Shown here in pieces: positions 44,529-54,114 of a stretch of 64,000 bases of DNA. Position 1 is the stretch's first letter. Every line of letters begins with the position of its first letter. The translations under genes and the position numbers were made by a program. The DNA is from Candidatus Heimdallarchaeota archaeon (GTDB lineage Archaea; Asgardarchaeota; Heimdallarchaeia; Heimdallarchaeales; Kariarchaeaceae), in contig JASBSB010000007.1 in the NCBI GenBank assembly GCA_030149205.1, forward strand, positions 1 to 64,000, read 5' to 3'. Under the pieces are notes generated by a model. It was not told the DNA's origin, did no database searches, and saw only the letters and a program-made list of their open reading frames with translations.

Positions 44529-45149
44529 TTGGTCAGAGATTTATTAAGCTGGCTTGTGTCTGGAAAGTCAGACAAATCCAACAGATCACACATAACTAAT
44601 CTCAAAGTTGTCGAAAGAAGGTTGGAGAGATCGAAAAAGAAGCTTGAGAACAAGGAAAGACAGAACGAGAGAAAGATCAGAACAGCACTTCAGAAGGGAG
44701 ATATGGAGGCAGCCAGACTCTATGCCAATGATGTAGTAAGATCAAGAAAATGGGCAAGGGGGTATCAAAGTCTAGTTTCTAAGATCGATGGCCTTATTTT
44801 TAAATTAGAGAGAACAGATGCAGTTCAATCACTTGCTGGAGAGATGCGAAGTGTTGCAAACAGCCTTCGAGAAGCTAGTGCTGCCTTAAATATGGAAGGG
44901 CTTGATGATACCGTCAAAGATTTGGAAAGCACAATGGAAAATGTAGATATTGCAAGTGACATGATGGAAGACTCAGTTGATGGTCTGTTTTCAGCAGATA
45001 TTGATGAATCAGAGGTTGATAACCTACTGGGCGAATATGGTGCAGAAGTTGGAGTCACTGCCTCCACTGGACTTCCAACAGCCCCAGTAACGAACTCTAA
45101 GGTCTCAGACTTAGAAAATGAGATCGAACAACTAAGGAAGGACGAGTAA
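44529..45149 (+). CDS. ESCRT-III protein, Vps2/24/46 class
   Basis: The 206-residue protein is a Snf7-domain ESCRT-III subunit: a basic first helix (VVERRLERSKKKLENKER), helix 2 with QKGDMEAARLYANDVVRSRKW, and an acidic C-terminal half (MEDSVDGLFSADIDESEVDNL). The MIM-like tail DLENEIEQLRKD at the end would bind the Vps4 MIT domain. These features, and the R/K-rich SRKWARGYQ segment, place it in the Vps2/24/46 class. The start is TTG at 44529. It polymerises on membranes for remodelling and scission. The second ESCRT-III gene follows 1 nt after the stop. Confidence 0.92.
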   Translation: MVRDLLSWLVSGKSDKSNRSHITNLKVVERRLERSKKKLENKERQNERKIRTALQKGDMEAARLYANDVVRSRKWARGYQSLVSKIDGLIFKLERTDAVQSLAGEMRSVANSLREASAALNMEGLDDTVKDLESTMENVDIASDMMEDSVDGLFSADIDESEVDNLLGEYGAEVGVTASTGLPTAPVTNSKVSDLENEIEQLRKDE

Positions 45150-45150
45150 A

Positions 45151-45822
45151 GTGGCAAAAAGGTTAAAAAATTGGTTATTTGGGAAAAGTGCAGATCAAGA
45201 CAAGGAGTCAGAGGCTATTGCTCAACTCAAGAAACGGTTAAATAAATATGAAATCGAGTCAAGAAACCTTTTGACCAAATCTGAAGAGGAGAAAAATCTA
45301 GCTAGAAGGATGGTCGCAGAGGGTAATAAGAGTGGGGCACGGCAGGCGTTAAAGAGGGCAAACCTCTATCAACAGAAGTACAATAAGACTCAGAATCTGA
45401 TGTTAAATCTGCATACACAGGTAGAGACTATATCCTCCGCTAAGGATACTGTTGAGACTGTTAAAGCATTAAAATCCGGCTCAGAGATTGTAGAAACCTC
45501 AATTGGTGAGATCAACAAGATTGATGCAGACAGAGTAATGATCGAGTTGGAAGAGCAAAGAGACAGACTAAATGTTGTAAATGAGGCTTTATCAGACATC
45601 TCAGGCATTGATATGGAACTTGAGGATGATTATGCAGACAACATTGAAAGCCAGTTAGAAGCTTTAGAGATGGAAGTGGAATCCAAGAAACATGGGGAGC
45701 TTCCAGAAGCCGGTACCAAGACAGTCGATTGGGAAGCTGGTGAGGAGAAGAAAGAGGAAAAAGGAAAGGGAGACCTGGAGAATGAACTTGAATCATTAAA
45801 GAAAGAACTTGAAGGAAAATAG
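45151..45822 (+). CDS. ESCRT-III protein, Vps20/32/60 class
   Basis: The 223-residue protein has the Snf7 layout: IAQLKKRLNKYEIESRN, EGNKSGARQALKRANLYQQKY (helix 2), then an acidic region (DISGIDMELEDDYADNIE) and a C-terminal DLENELESLKKELEG tail that may be a MIM. The ALKRANLYQQKY segment is typical of the Vps20/32/60 class, complementary to the preceding gene, which is the usual Asgard pair. The start is GTG at 45151. A lysine/glutamate-rich stretch (EEKKEEKGKG) precedes the tail. Confidence 0.92.
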   Translation: MAKRLKNWLFGKSADQDKESEAIAQLKKRLNKYEIESRNLLTKSEEEKNLARRMVAEGNKSGARQALKRANLYQQKYNKTQNLMLNLHTQVETISSAKDTVETVKALKSGSEIVETSIGEINKIDADRVMIELEEQRDRLNVVNEALSDISGIDMELEDDYADNIESQLEALEMEVESKKHGELPEAGTKTVDWEAGEEKKEEKGKGDLENELESLKKELEGK

Positions 45823-45943
45823 TATTTTGAAAACTGAATAAAAACATATAAGATATTATTAAGCTGAACATTAGTTAATTATTTCAAGATTTCAAGGAAT
45901 TACATACAAACTTACTTAACATTTTATTTGTACAAGTTTGATT

Positions 45944-46768
45944 ATGTCCGATGGATATGAGACTATGAGTCTTGGTTCGGTCACATTTCACCATTACAGG
46001 CAGGATCAACCGAAAGCTGCGATCCTCTTAGCTCCGGCTATGGGTGCTCCACAGAGGTATTATAGACATTTTGCAGATTTTCTAAATACCAGTGGATATG
46101 CTGTGATCAGCTTTGATTATTTGGGGATTGGAGAGTCTTTGACAGCAGATATTACTCAAATAACAATAAAGGATTGGTTACAGAATGTCGAAGATGCCAT
46201 GGATTTGGTAATGAAGAATTATCCTTCCACCACTTATTACTATATTTGTCATAGTCTAGGTGGTCAACTTTTTGGTCTAACAAAAAAGGCTCAAAATTTC
46301 AAGAAGATGGTTGCAATAACCTCACAGAATGGATATTGGAGATATTATCAAAACAAGTGGAGGTATCTAATTGTGTGGTATGTCTTGTTTCCTGTTCTGA
46401 CACGAGTTTATGGCTATTTCCCAAGTTCAAAGGTTGGGTTGGGTGAGGACTTGCCTCCAAATATAGCATTAAATTGGAAAAAATGGTGTACTTCCAAAGA
46501 TTATTTTTTTAGTGATCCAAATCTCCCAGAAACAGAAAATTATCCCAGCTATTCTGGGAAAATACTTACCATAGGCTTTTCTGATGATTCATGGGCAACC
46601 TTACCTGCGATCAAATCATTGTATGAACATTACACTTCAGCAGAAGTTCAATACAATTTTTACAACCCAAGTGAATTTAATAGAAAAGAGATTGGTCATC
46701 TTGGATTCTTTAGAAATGGTTCTGAGGATATTTGGAGGATTGTGATTGAATGGTTAGAGACGACTTAG
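45944..46768 (+). CDS. Alpha/beta hydrolase
   Basis: The 274-residue protein is an alpha/beta-hydrolase of the type seen in serine esterases and lipases. AAILLAPAMGAPQRYY is the oxyanion strand, GYAVISFDYLGIGES follows, the nucleophile elbow is CHSLGG with S104, SDDSWAT could supply the acid, and EIGHLGFFR the histidine. There is no signal peptide. The substrate is unknown. The ATG at 45944 is favoured over the TTG two codons earlier. Its end overlaps the convergent topoisomerase by 4 nt. Confidence 0.85.
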   Translation: MSDGYETMSLGSVTFHHYRQDQPKAAILLAPAMGAPQRYYRHFADFLNTSGYAVISFDYLGIGESLTADITQITIKDWLQNVEDAMDLVMKNYPSTTYYYICHSLGGQLFGLTKKAQNFKKMVAITSQNGYWRYYQNKWRYLIVWYVLFPVLTRVYGYFPSSKVGLGEDLPPNIALNWKKWCTSKDYFFSDPNLPETENYPSYSGKILTIGFSDDSWATLPAIKSLYEHYTSAEVQYNFYNPSEFNRKEIGHLGFFRNGSEDIWRIVIEWLETT

Positions 46769-48990
46769 CTCTTCTCAGAATTTTCAGAGTTTAAGGTATT
46801 TTCTGGACAGGAAGGGTCAAAACAGAAGGTCCAAGGTTTCTTTCTCTTATAAATTATTCTGAGCAAGGTTTTATTACAAACTTTACACTTTTGATCTGTT
46901 ATGACCAGTTTTCCATTTTGAGGAAGTGGGTAGGAAGTCCCACAATTCTTATCTGTGAAATAGCTTGAACAACCGATAAATCGTTTACCTGTAAGTTTGT
47001 TAGTTATTAGTTGCAATTTATTTCCACAAACGGGGCAGTCATCAATCTCAATACTTTCCCTTCTGTGGGTTGTTAACTCTCTGTCAATCGTCTCTCCAAC
47101 TTCTTCCTCATTCATCTGTAGCTCTTCCAACATATCATGAAGAATTTCAACCCCTTCTAACACTGCAGCAGGGAGTGTCATTGATTTTCCATTTGTGGAT
47201 TCACCATTCATTGTGTTCTCGATCATCTCACCGAGTTCCTCTACCTGCCTGGAAAGTTCAATTGAAAGAACTTTTGGGGAATAGTCAGCTAAGACTTCGA
47301 AAATGACCTTTCCTAGTCTTGTAAGATTTATCTGACTTCCTTCCACATATTTTCGGTTGAATAGAGCTTGGATAATTTCTGCACGTGTGGCTTTGGTTCC
47401 TATTCCACTATCTTCCATCTCTTTGAGTAGGCTTGCCTCATTGTAATATGGAGGGGGAATTGTGAATTTTTCTATTACTTTAAGTTCTTTTACATCCACC
47501 TTTTCCCCTTCCTTAAGCTCTGGAACTACCGTAAAGTTTGGCGTGGCATATGGTGAGAACAGATCCCACCAGCCGTTGTATTTTACTTTGTTTCCATTCA
47601 ATGAAAATTTTAAGGCATTTACTGCGAATTTAATACGTGTACCTTCGATTTTAACAGATTCACCGAATGTAGAAAAATATCTTTTGACAATCAAATCATA
47701 AATCTTCTCTGCATCTCTGCCTAATCTTTCTGGTTTTTGACCTGTTGGATGAATAGCTGGATGAGCAGGATCTGTCTTTTTTCCTGTTGTTGGCTTAAGG
47801 TTACCTTGAAGGATTTTAGAAATAATTGATTGTTGATTTTTAAACCTTGATTGATTTATTAGGCTCTTTAATGTCTCAACATGGTTAAATCCATCTGGAT
47901 ACTTTTCGCTTGACGTTCGAGGGTAAGATATCAATGCTGCCAAGTACAATTGTTCAGCTGCTTGTAATGCCCTTCGGGGACTGATTTTGAAGTATCTGTA
48001 AGCGTCTCTTTGAAGGGAGGATAGATTATAGGGTACGGGAGGCTTAATGGTTCGTTGACTGGATTTTATAGATTCTACTAATGCGTGATCTGTTTTGTTT
48101 TTTTGGACTAGACCCATTGCCTCATTTTTATCAGAATATGATTTAGAAAGTGTAAGCTCCCAGAGCTTTCTTTTTATTGTCAAGGACAAATTAATCTGAT
48201 AGTAAGCCTCAGGGTTAAATTCATCAATTTCTTTCTGTCTAGTTGCAACAAATTTCAGTGTGGGTCCTTGTACTCTACCTGTTGATAATGTCTGATATTT
48301 CCCTGAATAGTTTTTCAATGAAAGCATAAGTGCTCTTGAAAGGTTTATTCCCCACAGCCAATCTAAATAATGACGCATGAGTCCTCTATGATACATCCCC
48401 CAGTTTATACCTGAAGTTGGAAGAGATTCTTTCAGAACTCTTTGAAATGAGCTTCTTAACTCAGATTTTGTCAGAGAAGAAAACTTCATACGTTTAATCT
48501 GCCTTAAATCGATGTTGTCACTCAATTCATTGAATATAACACCTCCAATCACCTCACCTTCCTGATCATAATCAGTCATGATTATAAGTTCCTTGGAATG
48601 TTTAATCAGTTCTCGAATTGCTTCTACAGTGCCTTCCATTCTTAATTCATGCTTTGTTGGTTTTTTTCTGATGCTTCGAGCCATTTGCACAGGAACCCAT
48701 TTATAATCATAGGTTGGGTATGTCCATCCTCCTCCGTTTTGAATAAGTGTAAAAAGGTGACCCAATGCAGATGTTATTACTAAAGTTTCATCATTTTGTA
48801 GTTTTAGGCTGTATATTTCAACATCTGGAAATTTTATGCCTAGTTCATTATTTCGTATTTTGATTAGATTTTTGCGGGGTTTTTCATCAGTGAGGGATTC
48901 TGCGATCCGTTTTGCAGCTGTTGGTTTTTCAGCTAATCCCAAGATGACCCTCTGTTTAATAACCGTTTTTGGAACCTCAACTGAATACAT
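46765..48990 (-). CDS. topA: Type IA DNA topoisomerase
   Basis: The 741-residue protein is a type IA topoisomerase, which relaxes negative supercoils. The TOPRIM domain has LGLAEKPTAAKRIAE and IIMTDYDQEGEVIG (D140, D142, E144). The active-site tyrosine is Y356 in LISYPRTSS. The archaeal signature GIGTKATRAEIIQ is also present. The C-terminus carries zinc ribbons: CPVCGNKL, a GCSSYFTDKNCGTSYP group, and CKVCNKTLL with CFDPSCPEN. It lies between convergent and same-strand neighbours and looks monocistronic. Nothing is missing. Confidence 0.93.
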   Translation of the reverse strand: MYSVEVPKTVIKQRVILGLAEKPTAAKRIAESLTDEKPRKNLIKIRNNELGIKFPDVEIYSLKLQNDETLVITSALGHLFTLIQNGGGWTYPTYDYKWVPVQMARSIRKKPTKHELRMEGTVEAIRELIKHSKELIIMTDYDQEGEVIGGVIFNELSDNIDLRQIKRMKFSSLTKSELRSSFQRVLKESLPTSGINWGMYHRGLMRHYLDWLWGINLSRALMLSLKNYSGKYQTLSTGRVQGPTLKFVATRQKEIDEFNPEAYYQINLSLTIKRKLWELTLSKSYSDKNEAMGLVQKNKTDHALVESIKSSQRTIKPPVPYNLSSLQRDAYRYFKISPRRALQAAEQLYLAALISYPRTSSEKYPDGFNHVETLKSLINQSRFKNQQSIISKILQGNLKPTTGKKTDPAHPAIHPTGQKPERLGRDAEKIYDLIVKRYFSTFGESVKIEGTRIKFAVNALKFSLNGNKVKYNGWWDLFSPYATPNFTVVPELKEGEKVDVKELKVIEKFTIPPPYYNEASLLKEMEDSGIGTKATRAEIIQALFNRKYVEGSQINLTRLGKVIFEVLADYSPKVLSIELSRQVEELGEMIENTMNGESTNGKSMTLPAAVLEGVEILHDMLEELQMNEEEVGETIDRELTTHRRESIEIDDCPVCGNKLQLITNKLTGKRFIGCSSYFTDKNCGTSYPLPQNGKLVITDQKCKVCNKTLLRIIYKRKKPWTFCFDPSCPENTLNSENSEKS

Positions 48991-49059
48991 GTATCTTGAT
49001 TTAGGTTAAATTTCTTCTATATAAGTGAAACTAATAATACACTTCATCAGATATGTTCA

Positions 49060-49734
49060 TTATTCTCTTTTGCCAAAAATTCGGGTTCCAATTCTAAGAT
49101 GCGTTGCACCTGCTGTGAGTGCTTCTTTCCAATCATCACTCATTCCTGCAGAATATATCACAGAAGAACCAAAAACTTCTTCAGCTACTTCATAACCCTC
49201 TCTGAACTTCTTCAATTTGACTTCACTGGTCCAATTAGGATTTGACATCACCATTAATCCAACACACTTTAATTTTAAGTCATCACTTTTTTCTTTAAGG
49301 GCAATAATCTCCTCATATGAATTTACCCCAGATTTGCTTTCTTCTTTGCTTAAATTATACTGGATGAGAAATGGTATCTGAGAAGACAGAGATCCAAATT
49401 TCTCAATTACCTTTATGGAACTAACCGCATGAATCAGGGCTGCTGTAGAGACTACTTCTTTAACGTGCCTCCTTTGTAAATTTCCAATAAAATGCCAGTT
49501 TAGGTTTAAAGTTGAAAGTGCTTTGTGTTTGCTTGAAAGTTCCTGTGCATAGTTCTCTCCAAAGTCTTTAATTCCAAGCTTGGCTGCAATTTCAATGTAT
49601 TCTATTGGTCTCGTCTTAGATACAGCGATTACCTTTGGTCTATCTGATTGTGGGGTTATACTATCGATCTCATCGATCAAACTGTTCCAGTTTTCAGAAA
49701 TTTGTTCTTCTAATACTCTATTGATCAAGTTCAT
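49060..49734 (-). CDS. YggS/PLPBP-type pyridoxal phosphate protein
   Basis: The protein has 224 residues from the ATG at 49734. It matches the YggS (PLPBP) family, an alanine-racemase-like TIM barrel that holds PLP without known catalysis: VIAVSKTRP with K40, DFGENYAQEL, LNWHFIGNLQRRHVK, LIQYNLSKEESKSG, GLMVMSNP and HLRIGTRIFGKR at the end. It acts in vitamin B6 homeostasis. The gene overlaps the end of meaB by 17 nt, so they are co-transcribed. A start at 49770 would increase the overlap. Confidence 0.92.
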   Translation of the reverse strand: MNLINRVLEEQISENWNSLIDEIDSITPQSDRPKVIAVSKTRPIEYIEIAAKLGIKDFGENYAQELSSKHKALSTLNLNWHFIGNLQRRHVKEVVSTAALIHAVSSIKVIEKFGSLSSQIPFLIQYNLSKEESKSGVNSYEEIIALKEKSDDLKLKCVGLMVMSNPNWTSEVKLKKFREGYEVAEEVFGSSVIYSAGMSDDWKEALTAGATHLRIGTRIFGKRE

Positions 49735-50665
49735 TACCCTCGCAAAAGTCATTTTTGAATTGAGCTGCAATTTTTTTGTAATCTGGATAGATATCTATCA
49801 GCTTAGAATCATTTAATATAGATAAGATTTTTCTGGATGCAATATCTGAAAGAAAGTTTTGAATATCTCTTTTTTTACGAATCTGTTCTTTCAGGTTAAG
49901 GAGGTTTGTTTCTTTTAGCATTTCAAAATGATTTAAGATGGTTTCTGATAGCTCCTTAACTCCCTCTCCACTTAAGGCATTTGTCATTAAAACTTTTGGT
50001 TGGCTAGTTTGTTCTGACATATGAATCAAATTTTCAATCTGGTTTTTAAGCTGTTCAGCACCACTTTTATCTGATTTATTAACCACAAATATATCCGCTA
50101 TTTCCATGATGCCTGCTTTCAGAGCCTGTATCCCGTCTCCTAACCCAGGTACAGAAACGACCAAGGTGGTATCACAGAGTTCCATAACCTCGACTTCGCT
50201 TTGACCAGCCCCAACAGTTTCTACAATGATGATATCAAAACCAAACAATTGGTATAATCGGACTGCATTGTAAGTCACAGCACTTAAGCCACCTAAATGA
50301 CCTCGTGATGCCATACTTCTAAAAAATACAGAATACAGGTGTTTGTTATCCATAACTCTAATTCTATCACCTAAAATCGCACCCCCTGTAAATGGGCTTG
50401 ATGGATCCACAGCTATAACCCCCACCTGCATTCCCTTTGAAACAAACTCATCAATTAATTTGTTTACTAAACTGGATTTCCCCGTACCAGGGGATCCTGT
50501 GATTCCCACAATCTGAGATTGTTTGATTTTTGGCAAACAAAGGGCGATCATCTCGCGACTTTTGACTGGATCGTCTTCAACAATGGATAGTCCCTTTGCC
50601 AGCCATTTTTTGTTTTTGTTTGATATAAGATCAACAATTTCACCGACTGTTGGTGATTTGGTCAC
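49718..50665 (-). CDS. meaB: MeaB/ArgK-type G3E GTPase
   Basis: The 315-residue protein is a MeaB-like P-loop GTPase. Its P-loop is GSPGTGKSS (57-65), followed by [22 protein letters not shown]-type switch sequence, [21 protein letters not shown], and NKSD as the G4 motif. MeaB proteins protect and load B12-dependent mutases such as methylmalonyl-CoA mutase. No mutase gene is near. It heads a two-gene unit with the YggS-like gene. Confidence 0.92.
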   Translation of the reverse strand: [315 protein letters not shown]

Positions 50666-50710
50666 AATTAGGGAATTATAGAATTTTAATTAAAGTATGT
50701 GTTGTTGGCT

Positions 50711-51715
50711 TCATAAATTTACGTTTTTAGAATTTTTGTTCTGAGTAAAGATTCTGTTTAACACCAGTTCTCCAATATCAGATGCGTAGTCAGCCAGTCT
50801 AGAGAGAGATTTATAAAGGAGAAATTCATCCAAGGTGACTTCGATCTTGTCAAGATGTTTATTGATTATTGTCTTCTGATTTATTGCATCCTGAGCTAAA
50901 TTTTCATCAAACTGAAGAAAAGAGATTATAGCATCCTCACAGGCTTTCTTGGTTAGGTCAGCAACCGTCTGAAAGGCTTTTTTATTGCTAATTTTTTTTG
51001 GGCCCAGCTTCACCAACTGTTCAGAATGATCACCAATTCTCTCAATGTTTTTTATTAAGAAATGATAATCTATGATCTCGGAGGGGTAAATCCCTATTTC
51101 TGTTGCAAAAACAACACTTGAGGCTGCATGATACAACTGCCTTAATGCGAGATAATAGAGTTTATCAAGTGTTCTCTCAGATTTCCCGATAACTAGTTTC
51201 GAAGATTCTTGGTAATCTTCAAACATCATAATTAACGCCCTGCCTAGCATGTTTTTAGCAGTGAACCAAGCTTTTCTTACTATTTCGACAATCTTCATCT
51301 GAGCTGGATTCAAAGCATCATGGATGATTATCTTGTCTATGCTTTCCTCAATAATTTCAGACCCCCAAAGCTTATCGCAAATGTCGTTTATCTGTATAAC
51401 AAAATCTGGCGGAAGTGGGGTTTCGTCTATAGTTTGTATTGTGATTTGTGACTTAGAGGCAAGGTACCCTGCTAAAATTAGCCTAATAATTTCCTCAGGT
51501 TTACTGTTTTTATCCACCTGAATCAAGGTTTGCGAGGTTCTTTCAGGGGTTGATAGTGTAGCAGGAAAGATTCTAAGACTGGAATCATCAAGTTCCTCTA
51601 TTATAACCTCAGATTTTGGCACGTTCAAATTGACCTGAGTTATCCATTGTTTTGGTAGAGTTAACACATAACTGCTGTTTCCAGCAAATTGAAGTTTTCT
51701 CCTTGTGGTTTTCAA
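50711..51715 (-). CDS. AbrB-PhoU phosphate uptake regulator
   Basis: The 334-residue protein has an AbrB/SpoVT-type DNA-binding N-terminus (about 1-55: TRRKLQFAGNSSYVLTLPKQW) followed by two PhoU-like three-helix repeats. These have conserved acidic segments such as IIDYHFLIKNIERIGDHSEQ and LSRLADYASDIGELVL, which bind metal clusters. This fused architecture is common in archaea and probably represses phosphate transport genes. No pst genes are near. It is divergent from the slipin gene (203 bp). Confidence 0.88.
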   Translation of the reverse strand: MKTTRRKLQFAGNSSYVLTLPKQWITQVNLNVPKSEVIIEELDDSSLRIFPATLSTPERTSQTLIQVDKNSKPEEIIRLILAGYLASKSQITIQTIDETPLPPDFVIQINDICDKLWGSEIIEESIDKIIIHDALNPAQMKIVEIVRKAWFTAKNMLGRALIMMFEDYQESSKLVIGKSERTLDKLYYLALRQLYHAASSVVFATEIGIYPSEIIDYHFLIKNIERIGDHSEQLVKLGPKKISNKKAFQTVADLTKKACEDAIISFLQFDENLAQDAINQKTIINKHLDKIEVTLDEFLLYKSLSRLADYASDIGELVLNRIFTQNKNSKNVNL

Positions 51716-51884
51716 GGTGTGTATAGATGATTTTCAGTTAATTAATTTTAGTATGTTTTCTTGTTTCTCTGAGAAGTTCGGAGTTACACAGAGATTCTAT
51801 AGAAATGGTAGATGTGAGAAACACTTCGGAATTTCGATAAATTTTATAGGTTGTGAATATATACTCTGTCTTTTCCCACATGGC

Positions 51885-51896
51885 TAGCTTTAAATA
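51885..51896 (+). promoter_or_regulatory. TATA box of the slipin gene
   Basis: TAGCTTTAAATA ends 22 nt before the ATG at 51919. A start site about 25 nt beyond the TATA centre coincides with the ATG, so the mRNA should be leaderless; no ribosome-binding site is seen. The same TAGCTTTAAA element occurs upstream of the PEP carboxylase gene. Confidence 0.5.
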
Positions 51897-51918
51897 ATTA
51901 AGTACTCTCAATTGAACC

Positions 51919-52758
51919 ATGACAGTACTTGGAATTATTGGTCTTGTCTTGAGCTTTTTTATAGGAGCTTTGATTGGTGTAGCTGTTGCACCAGGTAATC
52001 CGATCGTCTGGGTTGGAATCGGGTTAGGTCTTGCACTTTTCTACCTGTTGGCTTCGGTCAAGGTGGTGTTTGAATATGAAAGGGGAATTGTCTTTAGAGT
52101 GGGAAAATTTGCAAGTTTGGCAGAACCTGGTTTAAATTTACTTTTACCTATTGTTGAGACATTGCAGAAGGTTTCAACCAGAATTCAGGTTGCTGATGTC
52201 CCACCACAGGAAATTATAAGCAGAGATAATGTTCCAATTAACATAAATGCAGTTGCGTATTACAAAGTTGAGGATCCAATTAAAGCAATATTGGATGTTG
52301 AGAACTTTCGAGCCGCAACTTTTCAAATTGCACAGACCACATTAAGATCTGTTGTCGGTCAGCATGAGATGGATCAGGTCTTAATTCACAGAGATCAACT
52401 TAATGCAACCTTGCAAGAAATCATTGATAAGGAGACTGATGCCTGGGGAATTAAGGTAAATCTGGTCGAAATAAAAGATGTTGAGTTACCCCAGAACCTA
52501 AAGAGGGCGATGGCTAAACAAGCAGAGGCAGAGAGGGAAAGAAGAGCAAGAATTATTCTGGCAACAGGTGAGTTAGAAGCCTCTGAAAAGTTAGCTCTCG
52601 CAGGTAAGAAGATGACAGATGACCCCGGTGCATTACAGATCCGTATGATTCAAGCGATGCAAGAGATTAGTGTTGAGAAAAACTCAACGATCCTCTTCCC
52701 CTATCCATTTGAAATTGGTAACATTTTCAAGAAGCTATTTGATGGAAAAAGCACTTAG
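51919..52758 (+). CDS. Stomatin-like slipin (SPFH protein)
   Basis: The 279-residue protein has two hydrophobic stretches at the N-terminus (about 2-24 and 29-45), then an SPFH domain: VKVVFEYERGIVFRVGKF, PGLNLLLPIVETLQKVSTR, VPPQEIISRDNVPININAVAYYKV and AKQAEAERERRARI, the typical slipin helix. SPFH proteins form membrane microdomain cages. The usual NfeD protease partner is not beside it. It is transcribed alone from a strong TATA box and divergent from the PhoU-like gene. Confidence 0.92.
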   Translation: MTVLGIIGLVLSFFIGALIGVAVAPGNPIVWVGIGLGLALFYLLASVKVVFEYERGIVFRVGKFASLAEPGLNLLLPIVETLQKVSTRIQVADVPPQEIISRDNVPININAVAYYKVEDPIKAILDVENFRAATFQIAQTTLRSVVGQHEMDQVLIHRDQLNATLQEIIDKETDAWGIKVNLVEIKDVELPQNLKRAMAKQAEAERERRARIILATGELEASEKLALAGKKMTDDPGALQIRMIQAMQEISVEKNSTILFPYPFEIGNIFKKLFDGKST

Positions 52759-52858
52759 TTAGAGAGAGAACCTTCTGTTTAAATTATTAAGTGACAAAAT
52801 AATATTCTGTTAAAGTCAAAAGAAATTTAAGAATTAAACAAAGACGTCAAATCATGAA

Positions 52859-53422
52859 TTAAGCTTTTTCAGGATCCCATTGTTTAATTTTTTTCTGGTC
52901 GATATTAAACTGGTTTAGGACCTTTCCAACAATAAAATCAACCAAATCTTGAACTGATTTTGGGTGATAGTAGAAGCCGGGAGCAGCAGGCATAATAGTC
53001 GCACCAGCTTCCTTTAAGGTGACGAGGTTTCTTAGATGAATGAGATTGAGAGGAGTTTCTCTAAATAGAAGGACAAGTTTTCTCGATTCCTTCAGCATAC
53101 AATCAGCTGCTCTCTGAATAAGATTATCTGTGTATCCTGTTGCAATAGCAGCTATGGTTTTCATTGAACAGGGTGCTATAATCATCCCATCTGTTTTGTA
53201 AGTTCCAGAAGCGATTCTTGCGGATATATCCTTAATGTCATACTGACGATCAACAGTTGCTATAATTTTCTTGTATGAAGGCCCTACCTCAATATCTAAG
53301 ACTTTATGTGCTGCATCAGACATAACTAACTCTACCTCATGGTTTAATTCTTTTAGATGTTCAATTATTCTCAGCCCATACTGAGCCCCAGATCCTCCTG
53401 TCATTCCTACCACAATTTTCAT
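52859..53422 (-). CDS. ubiX: UbiX-type flavin prenyltransferase
   Basis: The 187-residue protein matches UbiX, which makes prenylated FMN for UbiD-type decarboxylases: KIVVGMTGGSGAQYG, LVMSDAAHKVL, ASGTYKTDGMIIAPCSMKTIAAIATGYTDN, LVLLFRETPLNLIHLRNLV and GATIMPAAPGFYYHP. All positions expected for FMN and dimethylallyl phosphate binding look normal. No UbiD gene is in the window. It follows the ZPR1 gene by 2 nt. Confidence 0.93.
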   Translation of the reverse strand: MKIVVGMTGGSGAQYGLRIIEHLKELNHEVELVMSDAAHKVLDIEVGPSYKKIIATVDRQYDIKDISARIASGTYKTDGMIIAPCSMKTIAAIATGYTDNLIQRAADCMLKESRKLVLLFRETPLNLIHLRNLVTLKEAGATIMPAAPGFYYHPKSVQDLVDFIVGKVLNQFNIDQKKIKQWDPEKA

Positions 53423-53424
53423 CT

Positions 53425-53982
53425 TCAGTCTTCTCCTCTCTCAATTAACTTAGCCTTGTTATGTGGAATGATCAAACTGTTTCCATTTGGATCCTCGATA
53501 ATTAAAGTAAACTGTAATTCACCTTTTAGAGCTTTATTGATCTGTTGTAATCTTAGTTCAGCCTCTGCTATTTTTTCTGGTTCTGAAAGCTGAGATTTCG
53601 CAAATTCTACTTTTTCAAGAATATCAAGTAATATACCTTCTACATTTCTGATCCAGGTGTTAGGAGAAATCGAGGGTTCAATGGTTATACCAAGCTCAGG
53701 AATTTGAAACACACCATCTGAACTTCGAACTACTTTTGTGTCAAAATCATCTAAGTCTTCGACTACGTATTCGAAATGTTTGAAACCGTGTGAGCTCATA
53801 TTGGCAAAATCTGTCATTCTGTATCCACAATCAGGGCAATAAAGGTAGATCATGTGAAAATCGTCATAATAAGGGATCTGTATCAATTTTTGATAGAGAG
53901 CTGCCCTTGCAGACTTACATGATGGACATTGAGTCTCCATCTTTGCAGCTCCTTCAATGTTTATTGAATTTTCTTGTGACAT
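53425..53982 (-). CDS. ZPR1 zinc-finger protein
   Basis: The 185-residue protein is an archaeal ZPR1: a four-cysteine zinc finger (CPSCKSAR at about 20-23 and CPDCGYRM) followed by the A-domain strands FEYVVEDLDDFDTKVVRS, ELGITIEPSISPNTWIRNVEG and LQFTLIIEDPNGNSLII. ZPR1 binds eEF1A in eukaryotes, so a role in elongation factor handling is likely. It is the first gene of the ZPR1-UbiX pair. Confidence 0.9.
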   Translation of the reverse strand: MSQENSINIEGAAKMETQCPSCKSARAALYQKLIQIPYYDDFHMIYLYCPDCGYRMTDFANMSSHGFKHFEYVVEDLDDFDTKVVRSSDGVFQIPELGITIEPSISPNTWIRNVEGILLDILEKVEFAKSQLSEPEKIAEAELRLQQINKALKGELQFTLIIEDPNGNSLIIPHNKAKLIERGED

Positions 53983-54114
53983 TCTGTTTCATAAGATGAA
54001 TCTATTCCTTTTATTTATAGTATGTTTTCCACAAAAAAATTAGAGATATTTTGTATGAAAATTCTGTTTGTCTCGCGTCGACAAATTAATGTATAACATT
54101 AATAATAGGTTTGT

